From positions 916,488-950,646 of the forward strand of contig KE159629.1 in the NCBI GenBank assembly GCA_000403335.2: a stretch of 34,159 nt of DNA. Reading direction: 5' to 3'. This DNA is from Lachnospiraceae bacterium MD335 (GTDB taxonomy: Bacteria > Bacillota > Clostridia > Lachnospirales > Lachnospiraceae). The position numbers and the translations under genes are program-made. Below are positions 16,049-23,338 of the stretch, piece after piece (position 1 is the stretch's first letter; every line of letters starts with the position of its first letter). The notes beneath the pieces were generated by a model. That model worked only from the letters and a program-made list of their open reading frames with translations, was not told the origin of the DNA and ran no database searches.

Positions 16049-16483
16049 ATGGTTAGAGAAATAGAAAAAAATGATTTAGAGGGTTTATTAAGATTGTATA
16101 TGCAGCTACATAATAATCCCATGCCGGAAAAGACCGCAGAACTATTGCAGATTTGGGATACCATTTTTCAGGATAAAAATCATCATGTGATTGTTGCAGA
16201 GGAAAATGGAAAAATCGTATCTTCCTGTGTCTGTGTTATCATTCCTAACCTGACGCACAACCAGCAGCCGTATGCTTTTATTGAAAATGTGATAACGGAT
16301 GAAAAGTTTAGAAAAAGAGGACTGGCAACGCAATGCCTAAACTATGCAAAAGAGATTGCCATAAAAGAAAACTGCTATAAAATGATGCTTCTCACAGGTT
16401 CTAAGGAAATAAGTACATTGGATTTTTACAGAAAGGCAGGGTACAACAGTGATGACAAAACAGCATTTATTCAATGGATATAG
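16049..16483 (+). CDS. GNAT-family N-acetyltransferase
   Basis: A 144-residue single-domain acetyltransferase. The acetyl-CoA motif is FIENVITDEKFRKRGLATQCLNYA (about residues 76-99, R/Q-x-x-G-x-A type), and the C-terminal LDFYRKAGY is the standard motif B. The substrate cannot be told. The ATG at 16049 is preferred over 16040, because the latter would touch the GGAAAGG ribosome-binding site. The end overlaps the next gene by 32 bp, so the two are translationally linked. Confidence 0.8.
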   Translation: MVREIEKNDLEGLLRLYMQLHNNPMPEKTAELLQIWDTIFQDKNHHVIVAEENGKIVSSCVCVIIPNLTHNQQPYAFIENVITDEKFRKRGLATQCLNYAKEIAIKENCYKMMLLTGSKEISTLDFYRKAGYNSDDKTAFIQWI

Positions 16484-17192
16484 CGTGGCAAAGGAAACGC
16501 TTGACTTATATTTGGAAATGCAAAACCTAAATCGGGCAGCAATAAAGTATGTTGCTGGCATAATTAAAGTCGGGATGAATCTGGCGGATATGAAAGCATT
16601 GTGCGAAAATTATTTGTTGGAACATGGCGCGGATTCCTTTTGGTATTGGGATGTTGGTGCGTTTGTTTTTGCGGGAGATGAAACTGCTGTTTCCGTATCA
16701 GGCAAAGATTATAAAGTGACAAATAGAATCATACAGGAAAATGATATTATTACGATTGATTTAAGTCCTCAAAAGAATAACATTTGGGGGGATTATGCAA
16801 GAACGCTTGTATTTGAAAATGGCATTTTATGTGATAAAACTGACAAAATAAGAAATAACGAGTGGCGCAGCGGATTGCAGATGGAAGAATATCTGCATAA
16901 AACTCTAATTGATGTCGCAACGCCGGACATGACATTTGAAGAATTATATTATCTCATGAATGATGTTATTGTAAAAAAAGGATTTCTTAACTTGGATTTT
17001 CTTGGCAACCTTGGACATTCCATTGTGAAAAACAAAAATGACAGAATATATACCGAAAAGGGAAACCATCAAAGATTATCAGATGTTAAAATGTTTACCT
17101 TTGAACCGCACATCAGTCTTCCTGATTCCAAATATGGATATAAAAGAGAAGATATCTATTATTTTGATAACGGAAAGTTAATACAATTATAG
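16452..17192 (+). CDS. M24-family metallopeptidase-like protein
   Basis: A 246-residue protein with the pita-bread fold pattern of methionyl aminopeptidase, aminopeptidase P and creatinase. The five metal ligands can be placed: D103 (IITIDLSP), D114 (IWGDYART), H189 (GNLGHSI), E218 (FTFEPHI) and E233 (KREDIYYF). It lacks the N-terminal creatinase domain of aminopeptidase P, so it is a stand-alone catalytic domain. GTG at 16449 is an alternative start. It overlaps the GNAT gene and is followed after 24 bp by the KilA-N gene. Confidence 0.8.
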   Translation: MTKQHLFNGYSVAKETLDLYLEMQNLNRAAIKYVAGIIKVGMNLADMKALCENYLLEHGADSFWYWDVGAFVFAGDETAVSVSGKDYKVTNRIIQENDIITIDLSPQKNNIWGDYARTLVFENGILCDKTDKIRNNEWRSGLQMEEYLHKTLIDVATPDMTFEELYYLMNDVIVKKGFLNLDFLGNLGHSIVKNKNDRIYTEKGNHQRLSDVKMFTFEPHISLPDSKYGYKREDIYYFDNGKLIQL

Positions 17193-17216
17193 ACCGCATA
17201 GATGAAAGGATTTTAT

Positions 17217-18017
17217 ATGGGAAAACTAAATGTTGACGGAACAGAGATACAGGTCTTACAGATTGAAGAAGATGATTATATCTCTTTAACCGATATGGTA
17301 AGGAAAATTGACAATGGACCTGCTCTGATAGAAAAATGGTTACGAAACAAGAATACAATAGAATTTCTTGGTATATGGGAAGAAATGTACAATGCAGACT
17401 TTAATACTGCCGCCTATGAAGAAATCATGCTGGAGGCGGGATTAAACCGCTTTATTATGTCGGTTAAACAATGGGTAACCCGCACAAATTCAAAGGGCAT
17501 TGTAGCAAAGGCAGGAAGGTATGGCGGTACATACGCATATAAAGATATTGCGTTTGAATTTGCAAGCTGGGTATCTCCGCAATTCAAATTATATCTTATC
17601 AAGGAATTTGAACGGTTAAAGAAAGAAGAACAGGCTCTGCTTGGCTGGAGTGCCAAAAGGGAATTGGCAAAAATCAATTATCGGATACACACCGATGCAA
17701 TCAAAGTTAATCTCATTCCGCCGGAACTTACACCACAACAAACTTCTATCATTTACGCATCGGAAGCTGATGTGCTGAATATGGCATTATTTGGCATGAC
17801 AGCGAAACAATGGCGAGATAAGAATCAGGACAAAAAGGGCAATATCCGGGATTATGCGAGTATAAATGAATTGATATGCCTGTCAAACATGGAAAACATC
17901 AATGCAGTGCTGATTGAAGATGGGCTGAATCAAAAGGAACGCTTAATAAAGCTTAATAAAATTGCAATACATCAGATGTCTATTTTGGAAGAACAGACCA
18001 CAAAAGTCCTAAAGTGA
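17217..18017 (+). CDS. KilA-N domain protein
   Basis: A 266-residue protein with an N-terminal KilA-N DNA-binding domain (about residues 12-120): YISLTDMVRKIDNGPALIEKWLRNKNTIEFLGIWE, then GRYGGTYAYKDIAFEFASWVSPQFKLYLIKEFERLK, the family signature. The C-terminal half is predicted helical (LLGWSAKRELAKINYRIHTDAI). Such proteins are common in phages and mobile elements, where they are thought to be regulators or antirepressors. The ATG at 17217 follows AAAGGA. It ends the cargo operon and is followed by a strong terminator. Confidence 0.85.
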   Translation: MGKLNVDGTEIQVLQIEEDDYISLTDMVRKIDNGPALIEKWLRNKNTIEFLGIWEEMYNADFNTAAYEEIMLEAGLNRFIMSVKQWVTRTNSKGIVAKAGRYGGTYAYKDIAFEFASWVSPQFKLYLIKEFERLKKEEQALLGWSAKRELAKINYRIHTDAIKVNLIPPELTPQQTSIIYASEADVLNMALFGMTAKQWRDKNQDKKGNIRDYASINELICLSNMENINAVLIEDGLNQKERLIKLNKIAIHQMSILEEQTTKVLK

Positions 18018-18018
18018 T

Positions 18019-18053
18019 TTAATTCCCCCGAATTCGGGGGAATTAAAATTTTT
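18019..18053. terminator. Perfect palindromic two-way terminator
   Basis: A 28-bp perfect palindrome at 18019-18046 (stem TTAATTCCCCC) is followed by AAAATTTTTCTTTT. It separates the plus-strand KilA-N gene from the minus-strand DUF6061-like gene and could serve both. Confidence 0.85.
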
Positions 18054-18057
18054 CTTT

Positions 18058-18297
18058 TTACCATAGTTCAAGGCTGTCTTCTGCATCAATCCACATTTGC
18101 AAGTTGCCATCGAGTGCTAAGCGGGCATATTCGAGCGGCTCATCTATTGCTAAGGTATCTAAGGCACATTGGGAGCAGGGAGTAGTCTTTAATCCATCTT
18201 CTGCCTTGTTGCAGTCAATCCGCAGAAGATACTCATCAAAGGTGGTTATATCAATGCTGTTGTGGTACATATTATATTCTGCATATATGAACTTCAT
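18058..18297 (-). CDS. DUF6061-like protein (IME 2 copy)
   Basis: Seventy-nine residues, closely similar to the protein at 9114-9353: RIDCNKAEDGLKTTPC, IDEPLEYARL, DAEDSLELW. CxxC (CSQCA) near residue 42 is shared by both copies and could bind metal. It lies at the right end of IME 2 between the terminator and the end block, as in IME 1. Function unknown; the DUF name is from memory. Confidence 0.65.
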   Translation of the reverse strand: MKFIYAEYNMYHNSIDITTFDEYLLRIDCNKAEDGLKTTPCSQCALDTLAIDEPLEYARLALDGNLQMWIDAEDSLELW

Positions 18298-18344
18298 ATC
18301 TTATCAGCCCTTCCTTTACTAATTGAATTTTGGGAAAAATTTTA

Positions 18345-18557
18345 GAAAGCATTTCAATCAGTTCTTCCTGCCTAATTTATTCTGTGTTATAATTTGTTAC
18401 AGGTTTTTCTTTCCCTTATTTTTGCCCTTATGAGGGTTCGTAACATGAGAGAAAAGGATATAACACGAGGGAAAGCCTAAGGGCAAACTCACTTGCTATA
18501 AATTTAGCATTTTCAAGGGTTTGCGGACTTTTTGAAGATAAGATATAACAGTTAATA
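18345..18557. repeat. Duplicated end block, copy 2 (right end of IME 2)
   Basis: Homologous to 9383-9595. It contains TGTGTTATA, the arm repeat TTCCCTTATTTTTGCCCTTATGAG, GATATAACAC, and the core-like TTTTCAAGGGTTTGCGG at 18510-18526. TTTGCCCTTA pairs with TAAGGGCAAA; in copy 1 the same stem is TTTCCCTTA with TAAGGGAAA, so both arms changed together. Confidence 0.6.
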
Positions 18558-18641
18558 AATGGTATAAAATATGTCTTATCAGAATTCAAGTTTGCTGAAA
18601 ATTTGTGGAGAACGAAAAATTCAGAATTTGAGGGATAAAAT

Positions 18642-19112
18642 ATGGGAGTGTTAGAAACAGTTTTTAATCCAAGAAAATTTGATTTGAATGATGATGTTCT
18701 GATGGAATTTAATAATTATTTTGATGAAAAAAGTAGGGATTATAACAGCTTCTGTTTAGATGAAGAAGATATTACTTCCCTACGAAACCTTGTAGCGCAG
18801 ATTAAGGTTGCTGACTCAGATAGTGCAATATATGTATCTACTTATGGCTATGAAATCACAAATAGTAAAGGAGAAAAATCAACATACGCCGATGCTCTTT
18901 GGATTGACACAGTTCTGCCTATTTCCAAAATAGAGGCACTTATTGAAGAAAGTGGTGTTGCTGAACCAAGTGATATTTCTTTTGTTGGCTATAGTGATGA
19001 ATGTGGGAACTGTAAAGTATGGCTTATAGCTCATAAAGAGAATAATCCTTGTATTATTGAGATGACTGACCATAAGAAAATAGACCATATGATAATATTA
19101 TATTGGGATTGA
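18642..19112 (+). CDS. Hypothetical protein
   Basis: A 156-residue soluble acidic protein with no signal peptide or membrane segment. The pattern is mixed alpha/beta with a central strand-rich region (SAIYVSTYGYEI, YADALWIDTVLP, ISFVGYSDECGNCKVWLIAHK). A CGNC pair near residue 125 is its only possible metal site. TTGAGGGATAAAAT precedes the ATG. I do not recognise a family. It lies outside the IME 2 right end and before a DUF4177-like gene. Confidence 0.55.
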   Translation: MGVLETVFNPRKFDLNDDVLMEFNNYFDEKSRDYNSFCLDEEDITSLRNLVAQIKVADSDSAIYVSTYGYEITNSKGEKSTYADALWIDTVLPISKIEALIEESGVAEPSDISFVGYSDECGNCKVWLIAHKENNPCIIEMTDHKKIDHMIILYWD

Positions 19113-19175
19113 TAAGTTATTAAAATTCCAGTTTGATGAATCAAAAAACTTTGATTTGAATGGGGGTATCTTCAA

Positions 19176-19352
19176 GTGAAAAAATATGAATACAAAGTGC
19201 TAACAATCGCAACTACTTTAGCTGTAAGTACTAAACAATACGAAAAGATTGCGCAGGAGTTTGAAACAAAATTAAATGAATTGGGAGCCGATGGTTGGGA
19301 ACTTGTTCAGCGTATGGATGGCTTCTTCTTTCTAAAAAAGGAAATTGAATAA
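19176..19352 (+). CDS. DUF4177-like small protein
   Basis: A 58-residue protein, MKKYEYKVLTIATTLA to FFFLKKEIE. The LNELGADGWELVQ motif and the two-strand, helix, two-strand pattern are those of DUF4177. It starts at a GTG after GGGGGTATC. Function unknown. It lies 63 bp after the hypothetical gene and may share its transcript. Confidence 0.75.
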   Translation: MKKYEYKVLTIATTLAVSTKQYEKIAQEFETKLNELGADGWELVQRMDGFFFLKKEIE

Positions 19353-19442
19353 ATTCCAGTCAAGCCACGCTCCCAACAAAATACCGCCAGCGCAAAACCG
19401 CTGCTACATGGAAACGTACACAACCATGCAACAGCGGTTTTC

Positions 19443-20252
19443 TTATTTCCGTTTCTTCCTCTGGCCGACATAGCTTTTGAAGAATTTCGATTTTTCAACG
19501 ATATGTACAAGCTGTCGGAACTCCACATCAGACAGCTTGTTATAATTGATACCCAGCCGCTTGCAGTAAAGCGCAGCCTGCTTTTCAAGGGGGCTTCCCT
19601 TGAAATTTGCGACATCCTCTAAATCCTGCTTCAATTCTTCTGCAATGGTAGTTGGCGGCGCACTCTCACTGTCAGACTTGTGTGCGGCACGGATGTCACG
19701 GACGATTGCGCTTATATCGTCCTGTATCATGTGGCTGAAATATTCGTCATCCTCAATGTGTGCAGCCTGTAAAATCCGAAGGTACGGGTCATCTTCTCCG
19801 GGGCGGTAGCGTTCTATGATTTCGTGCCGGACAGTATCGACAAGGGAGTTGAGGTTTTGAATCTGCATGGAAGCAATCCCATCCACATAAACCTCAATGT
19901 CAGCCAAAAACTTTATAAAATCCTTGTGGGTGGCAAGTTCGCACAGCAGACGGTTGTTAATCCGGCCACTTTTCAGAAGAGCAACCATTTCATCACTCAA
20001 ATGCAATTCTGTTAAAGGCGTGTTGGCCTGCTCCCTGTTTTCTGTCCGGCATAACAGATAATCAATGGACACTCCATAAAAATCTGCCAGCGTTATAAGG
20101 TTGCCATGATTGATTTCTTTATTGTCCTTAGATTCATAGCTGGCAAGGGCAGATTTTGAAATCTTTGTCAGTTGTGCCAGTTCTTCCAGATTAAGCCCTT
20201 TGTCCTTGCGCAGTTCCCAAAGGCGTTCCTGTATGGTAGTCGCTCCTTTCAT
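19443..20252 (-). CDS. XRE-family regulator of a Tn1549-like element
   Basis: A 269-residue repressor-like protein. The HTH is at about residues 5-65 (TIQERLWELRKDKGLNLEELAQLTKISKSALASYE) with the closing FYGVSIDYLLCRTE segment. The long helical C-terminus has a basic end (VGQRKKRK). The start follows AAAGGAG; the frame is open 41 codons further upstream, through its operator. It is divergent from the mobilization genes to the right, and proteins of this type are common beside Tn1549-like conjugation modules. Confidence 0.8.
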   Translation of the reverse strand: MKGATTIQERLWELRKDKGLNLEELAQLTKISKSALASYESKDNKEINHGNLITLADFYGVSIDYLLCRTENREQANTPLTELHLSDEMVALLKSGRINNRLLCELATHKDFIKFLADIEVYVDGIASMQIQNLNSLVDTVRHEIIERYRPGEDDPYLRILQAAHIEDDEYFSHMIQDDISAIVRDIRAAHKSDSESAPPTTIAEELKQDLEDVANFKGSPLEKQAALYCKRLGINYNKLSDVEFRQLVHIVEKSKFFKSYVGQRKKRK

Positions 20253-20298
20253 GGGCGCACGCTCCTTTCTGGCGGCTGCTTCCCTGCCGCTTAACTGG

Positions 20299-20328
20299 AT
20301 TATACCATACTTTCCACAATCGTGGAAA
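20299..20328 (-). promoter_or_regulatory. Promoter with overlapping operator for the XRE gene
   Basis: On the minus strand TGGTATAAT forms an extended -10 (20299-20304 for TATAAT). Just upstream TTTCCAC/GTGGAAA (20311-20328, 4-nt spacer) is a perfect inverted repeat lying over the -35 region, which suggests self-repression. The gene-free stretch from 20329 to 20725 shows no convincing gene. Confidence 0.6.
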
Positions 20329-20725
20329 TTTCCGATATTTGCCCTTAATTCCTTTTTTGTGGACATACGGCACAAGGCTCAAAAATGTTCTATGACACAG
20401 GTAGTTCATCGATGGATTATTCCAATCGAATGACCGGCCTGTATGGGATATGCTCCCCGGCGATGTAGCGCAACGACTTCCGGCAGGGAAACGGAGGAAC
20501 CCTGACCGCAACGAGCGTACCAAGGAGAGCGAAACGCCGCCAAAGACGGGGGCAGGAACGACAGCAGAGGGAACCGGCAAAATGAACACCGAAACGTTAC
20601 CGAAACACAACAATTTCACAGGGCATAGTCTGCCCTGCCCGTAATACCAAGGGAGATTTTGAGGCGGCTCTACGGCTGTATTTCTCCTGAAAATCGCCCC
20701 GAAACGATACACAAAAAACCACTGT

Positions 20726-20766
20726 CCGCCCATTCCGGCTGTTACTGCTGAATCGGGCGGTTTTTC
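20726..20766 (+). terminator. Terminator or attenuator before the mobilization genes
   Basis: CCGCCCATTC (20726-20735) pairs with GAATcGGGCGG (one bulge, ending 20760), followed by TTTTTC. The ribosome-binding site GGAGGAG of the next gene begins only a few bases later, so transcripts from upstream must pass this hairpin to express the module. Confidence 0.6.
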
Positions 20767-20781
20767 TATGGAGGAGGCACT

Positions 20782-20973
20782 ATGCCGAGAATGTCAAAAA
20801 AGCGGAAGAAAGAACTTGCTTTCTTCCTGAACGACCGGGGGCGCAGAAGCTACAACGAACTCTGCCGGAAATGCCAGCATAAGTGCAAACAGAGTTTCCG
20901 GGCTGTCATTATCGACTGCCCCCGCTACCTATCCAAACGAGCCAAAAGGAGGACAGCACCCAATGAATTATGA
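20782..20973 (+). CDS. Small basic protein of a Tn1549-like module
   Basis: Sixty-three residues, MPRMSKKRKKELAFFLND to RRTAPNEL, with C-x-x-K-C-x-H-K-C (residues about 33-41), a cluster of cysteine and histidine that could hold zinc. Similar small proteins stand at this position in Tn1549-like elements as I recall. GGAGGAG precedes the ATG, and the end overlaps the next gene by 11 bp. Function unknown. Confidence 0.6.
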   Translation: MPRMSKKRKKELAFFLNDRGRRSYNELCRKCQHKCKQSFRAVIIDCPRYLSKRAKRRTAPNEL

Positions 20974-21301
20974 GTTTATGATAACCGGAACACACCTGCC
21001 GCCCTGTATGCCGCTCCCAAGAGCGACACTCCGCCTGCCGGTCAGCAACACGGCAAAAGTCATGTACGCCCGCCTGCTGGATGAAATCCTGACAAGGGGA
21101 ACCCCGGACTGTAACGGGATTTTGTTTATCCGCTTCCCCATCATGGAGATAGCGGCGGCACTCTCCCGAAGCCCCCAAACCTGCAAGCGTTCCTTAAACG
21201 AACTGGAACAGGCCGGGATGATTATGCGTGTCCGTCAGGGAATCGGGGAGGTCAGCCACATCTATATCCTGCTCCCCAAGGAGGACGCCGCCCATGAATG
21301 A
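20963..21301 (+). CDS. Winged-helix protein related to RepA N-terminal domains
   Basis: A 112-residue protein. Residues about 30-105 (AKVMYARLLDEILTRG, ILFIRFPIMEIAAALSRSPQTCKRSLNELEQAGMIMRVRQGIGEVSHIYIL) follow the winged-helix pattern seen at the start of RepA_N replication proteins. The long C-terminal part of a full initiator is absent, so it is more likely a regulator or accessory protein. It overlaps both neighbours, consistent with one operon. Confidence 0.65.
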   Translation: MNYEFMITGTHLPPCMPLPRATLRLPVSNTAKVMYARLLDEILTRGTPDCNGILFIRFPIMEIAAALSRSPQTCKRSLNELEQAGMIMRVRQGIGEVSHIYILLPKEDAAHE

Positions 21302-21587
21302 GAAGCTGGAAAAACTGAACCATGAGATTGAAAAGACCGAAGCCAGACTGCGGCGGGCGCAGCATAAAGAAAAAATGCTGGAACACCAGATAAAGACCCT
21401 GAACCGGAAGGAACGGACGCACCGGCTCTGCACTAGAGGGGCAATGCTGGAAAGCCATCTCTCCCACCCGGAATCCGTGACGGACGGGCAGGTCAGCACC
21501 ATCTTAAAAGTCCTGTTCTGCCGGAGCGACACCAAGCGTCTTGTAGCACAGGTTCTTGCAGAAAATCAGAAGGAGGACACGGAATGA
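21294..21587 (+). CDS. DUF3847-like protein, mobilization accessory
   Basis: Ninety-seven residues. The first half is a coiled coil (MNEKLEKLNHEIEKTEARLRR, residues 1-40), followed by RKERTHRLCTRGAMLESHL and LTDGQ-like segments typical of DUF3847. These genes sit beside relaxase genes in Tn1549-like elements and may act in the relaxosome; that role is an inference. It overlaps the gene before by 8 bp and the one after by 4 bp. Confidence 0.75.
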   Translation: MNEKLEKLNHEIEKTEARLRRAQHKEKMLEHQIKTLNRKERTHRLCTRGAMLESHLSHPESVTDGQVSTILKVLFCRSDTKRLVAQVLAENQKEDTE

Positions 21588-22099
21588 AATTTTCAAAAAG
21601 TGAGCTGGATATTATCTACCAGTATGCCGCACCGACCAAGGCGGAAACACTTGCGGGCATGAAAGAAATTGTGCCGGTGATAAAGGACTTACTGACAAAG
21701 GCAATCGTGGAGAACGCCATTCGGAAACTGGAAAAGATACCGGAGCCGGAGTGCAGCCAGTTTGTCGCCGCCACAAAAGCACGGTTCCTTGCAGAACGTG
21801 ACAATTCCATCTGCCAGCGGCTTGCGGCGGTCAAGGCACAGGAGCCGATTTTACAGGGGCATGACCTGTCAGGAAAGGAACGGTTCCACCCGGAAACCCG
21901 GCACATGATTACGCTAGAAGTACAGAAGCAGTGCTTTGTCGGTTTTAAGGGGAAGCGGTTCCGTTTCTTCCTCTCTGATGAAGGCTACCGGAACGCAAAG
22001 CGCAGCGAACAGGAGTGGGAAATCAAGATAAAAAGCCATGCAGCCGTTGTTGCCGGGAAGTTATATCCTGATAAGAAACCTAGACAGCAGGAGCGGTAA
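21584..22099 (+). CDS. Conserved protein of a Tn1549-like module
   Basis: A 171-residue soluble protein, mostly helical in the first 90 residues (MKFSKSELDIIYQYAAPTKAETL) with a basic strand-rich C-terminus (QKQCFVGFKGKRFRFFLSDEGY, KSHAAVVAGKLYPDKKPRQQER). I do not recognise a named family. Position, overlap with the gene before, and the oriT hairpin just after it point to a mobilization accessory role. Confidence 0.55.
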   Translation: MKFSKSELDIIYQYAAPTKAETLAGMKEIVPVIKDLLTKAIVENAIRKLEKIPEPECSQFVAATKARFLAERDNSICQRLAAVKAQEPILQGHDLSGKERFHPETRHMITLEVQKQCFVGFKGKRFRFFLSDEGYRNAKRSEQEWEIKIKSHAAVVAGKLYPDKKPRQQER

Positions 22100-22143
22100 A
22101 AATGCCAGAAAAACGGAAAGCTGAAAAACTCCCCTCTGAAAGA

Positions 22144-22195
22144 GGGCGCAATTATACACCACTTAGGAAAGTGGTGCATTGCGCCCTGCCGGGAG
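22144..22195 (+). other. Candidate oriT of the Tn1549-like element
   Basis: GGGCGCAAT (22144-22152) pairs with ATTGCGCCC (22178-22186), and inside it CACCACTT pairs with AAGTGGTG. The following CGCCCTGCCGGGAGC (22182-22195 region) resembles the motif next to the oriT hairpins of both IMEs. Nested hairpins of this form beside the relaxase gene are familiar from Tn1549-like elements. The rest of 22200-22395 shows no gene I can support. Confidence 0.65.
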
Positions 22196-22400
22196 CGTCC
22201 TGCGGACAGCAGATGATTTCCGTAGATTTTCAATCTGCTCCAATCATCACAGGGGAAGCTGCCCTTCCCCTGCGCTGGCTATGCCAGCTACCCCTTTGTG
22301 GACTTGTCGCCCGAAAATCTTTCAGAAAGCCTATTCCATTTATCAAGTTAAAGCTGTATAATAGAGCCAGCGATAAACCGGAATTGATGGAGGGCAAACT

Positions 22401-22679
22401 ATGGAATATAAGGACTATATTAAACAAGGCTTGAATGGGAACGCCCCATTAAGATTAATATTATGCGGAAATATACAGGGGACGGAAAATGATAAAGTAG
22501 GTGTTGTATCAGTTGTGTATGCTACAAATGATAAGGACTTAGCAGAACAAAAAATGAATGAATTGATTGCCGTCAATCCTAATAATTATTACATGGTTTA
22601 TAGTGTGCCACTAAATGTTGATTTGACGGAACTTTCTCATTATCCTTCAATAGCAATTTCTAAAGATGATTTACAATAA
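22401..22679 (+). CDS. Hypothetical protein between oriT and relaxase
   Basis: Ninety-two residues, MEYKDYIKQGLNGNAP to ISKDDLQ, soluble and mixed alpha/beta. ATGGAGGGC precedes the start. The gene is visibly more AT-rich than the GC-rich genes on either side, which suggests a separate arrival. A terminator follows. I do not recognise a family. Confidence 0.55.
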   Translation: MEYKDYIKQGLNGNAPLRLILCGNIQGTENDKVGVVSVVYATNDKDLAEQKMNELIAVNPNNYYMVYSVPLNVDLTELSHYPSIAISKDDLQ

Positions 22680-22750
22680 AAGCAATTCCGGTTTGTCAAA
22701 CGGATAGCCCATCAAAAAACTAAATAACCCGCCTATTAGCGGTACACCCA

Positions 22751-22786
22751 AGCAGGAAATCTGAAAAGGTATCCTGCTATTTTTTT
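22751..22786 (+). terminator. Intrinsic terminator
   Basis: AGCAGGA (22751-22757) pairs with TCCTGCT (22772-22778), followed by ATTTTTTT. It lies after the 92-residue hypothetical gene and before the truncated relaxase. Confidence 0.75.
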
Positions 22787-22818
22787 GCCCGGAATCCGGG
22801 AGAAAGGAGGACGCACTC

Positions 22819-23199
22819 TTGCCATGCCCACATTGTAAAATCACCATTATCAAACGGAGCAATAACGAATCCGCTGTTTCCGCCGCTGCCTACCAGAGCG
22901 GCGAAAAGCTGTTCTCTGAATACGACCAAGAACAGAAATACTATCCCTACAAGCACGAAGTCACCCACAAAGAAATCATGCTCCCACCCCATGTGCCACC
23001 AGAGTATGCAGACCGCAACACTTTATGGAACTCTGCCGAAGCACAGGAAAAACAATGGAACTCCCAGCTTGCCCGGAGGTTCGTGCTTGCTATTCCTAGG
23101 GAAATCCCGCCGGGACAGTACGCTGACCTTATCCGTGACTACTGCCGGGAGTTTTTTGTTTCCAAAGGCATGATAGCCGACTTTGCCATGTCCGCATGA
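22819..23199 (+). pseudogene. Truncated MobA/MobL relaxase of a Tn1549-like element
   Basis: The first 123 codons match the start of a Tn1549-type relaxase: MPCPHCKITIIKRS, SAVSAAAYQSGEKLFSEYDQ, NTLWNSAEAQEKQWNSQLARRFVLAIPRE, SKGMIADFA. The match stops at about 23190, exactly before the histidine motif (HD...NPHAH) that should follow, and the frame closes with MSA and a stop. All catalytic histidines are therefore missing. The start is a TTG at 22819 after AAAGGAGG; the nearby ATG at 22824 is out of frame. Confidence 0.85.
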
Positions 23200-23254
23200 T
23201 GACTTTTTGCTATTCCTGTTATATCCATTTCAATCTCCTCTCACCTGCTCCCCC

Positions 23255-23275
23255 AATTCCCCAATCCGCCAGAAC
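23255..23275 (-). repeat. Repeated 3' element, copy 1
   Basis: Twenty of 21 bases match 24036-24056 (AATTCCCCAAT, then CTGCCAGAAC or CCGCCAGAAC). Each copy lies 60-120 bp past the stop of a GIG-type gene, and CCCCAAT can pair with ATTGGGG nearby (weaker in copy 2). It is probably a downstream stem-loop duplicated with the genes. Confidence 0.45.
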
Positions 23276-23338
23276 GCCGGGGATGCCTGCCCTACCTTGT
23301 CAGACTGTGACTTATTGGGGATATGCGTCTATTGGAAT

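Larger units (their letters stand above)
10327..18526 (+). mobile_element. Integrative mobilizable element IME 2
   Basis: An 8.2-kb unit bounded by matching core-like repeats. From the left it holds tyrosine integrase, XRE repressor, excisionase, iteron array, oriT candidate, MobA/MobL relaxase, four cargo genes, a terminator, a DUF6061-like gene and the end block. It has no conjugation machinery, so it would depend on a helper such as a Tn1549-like element. Exact borders are inferred from repeats. Confidence 0.65.

Noticed and set aside
20450-20644. A 64-codon frame before the Tn1549-like module
   Set aside because: Polar low-complexity translation, no ribosome-binding site, and no family recognised; left as noncoding leader.
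22102-22434. A 110-codon frame over the oriT hairpins
   Set aside because: It reads through the inverted repeats and the start of the next gene; the DNA structure explains the sequence better.
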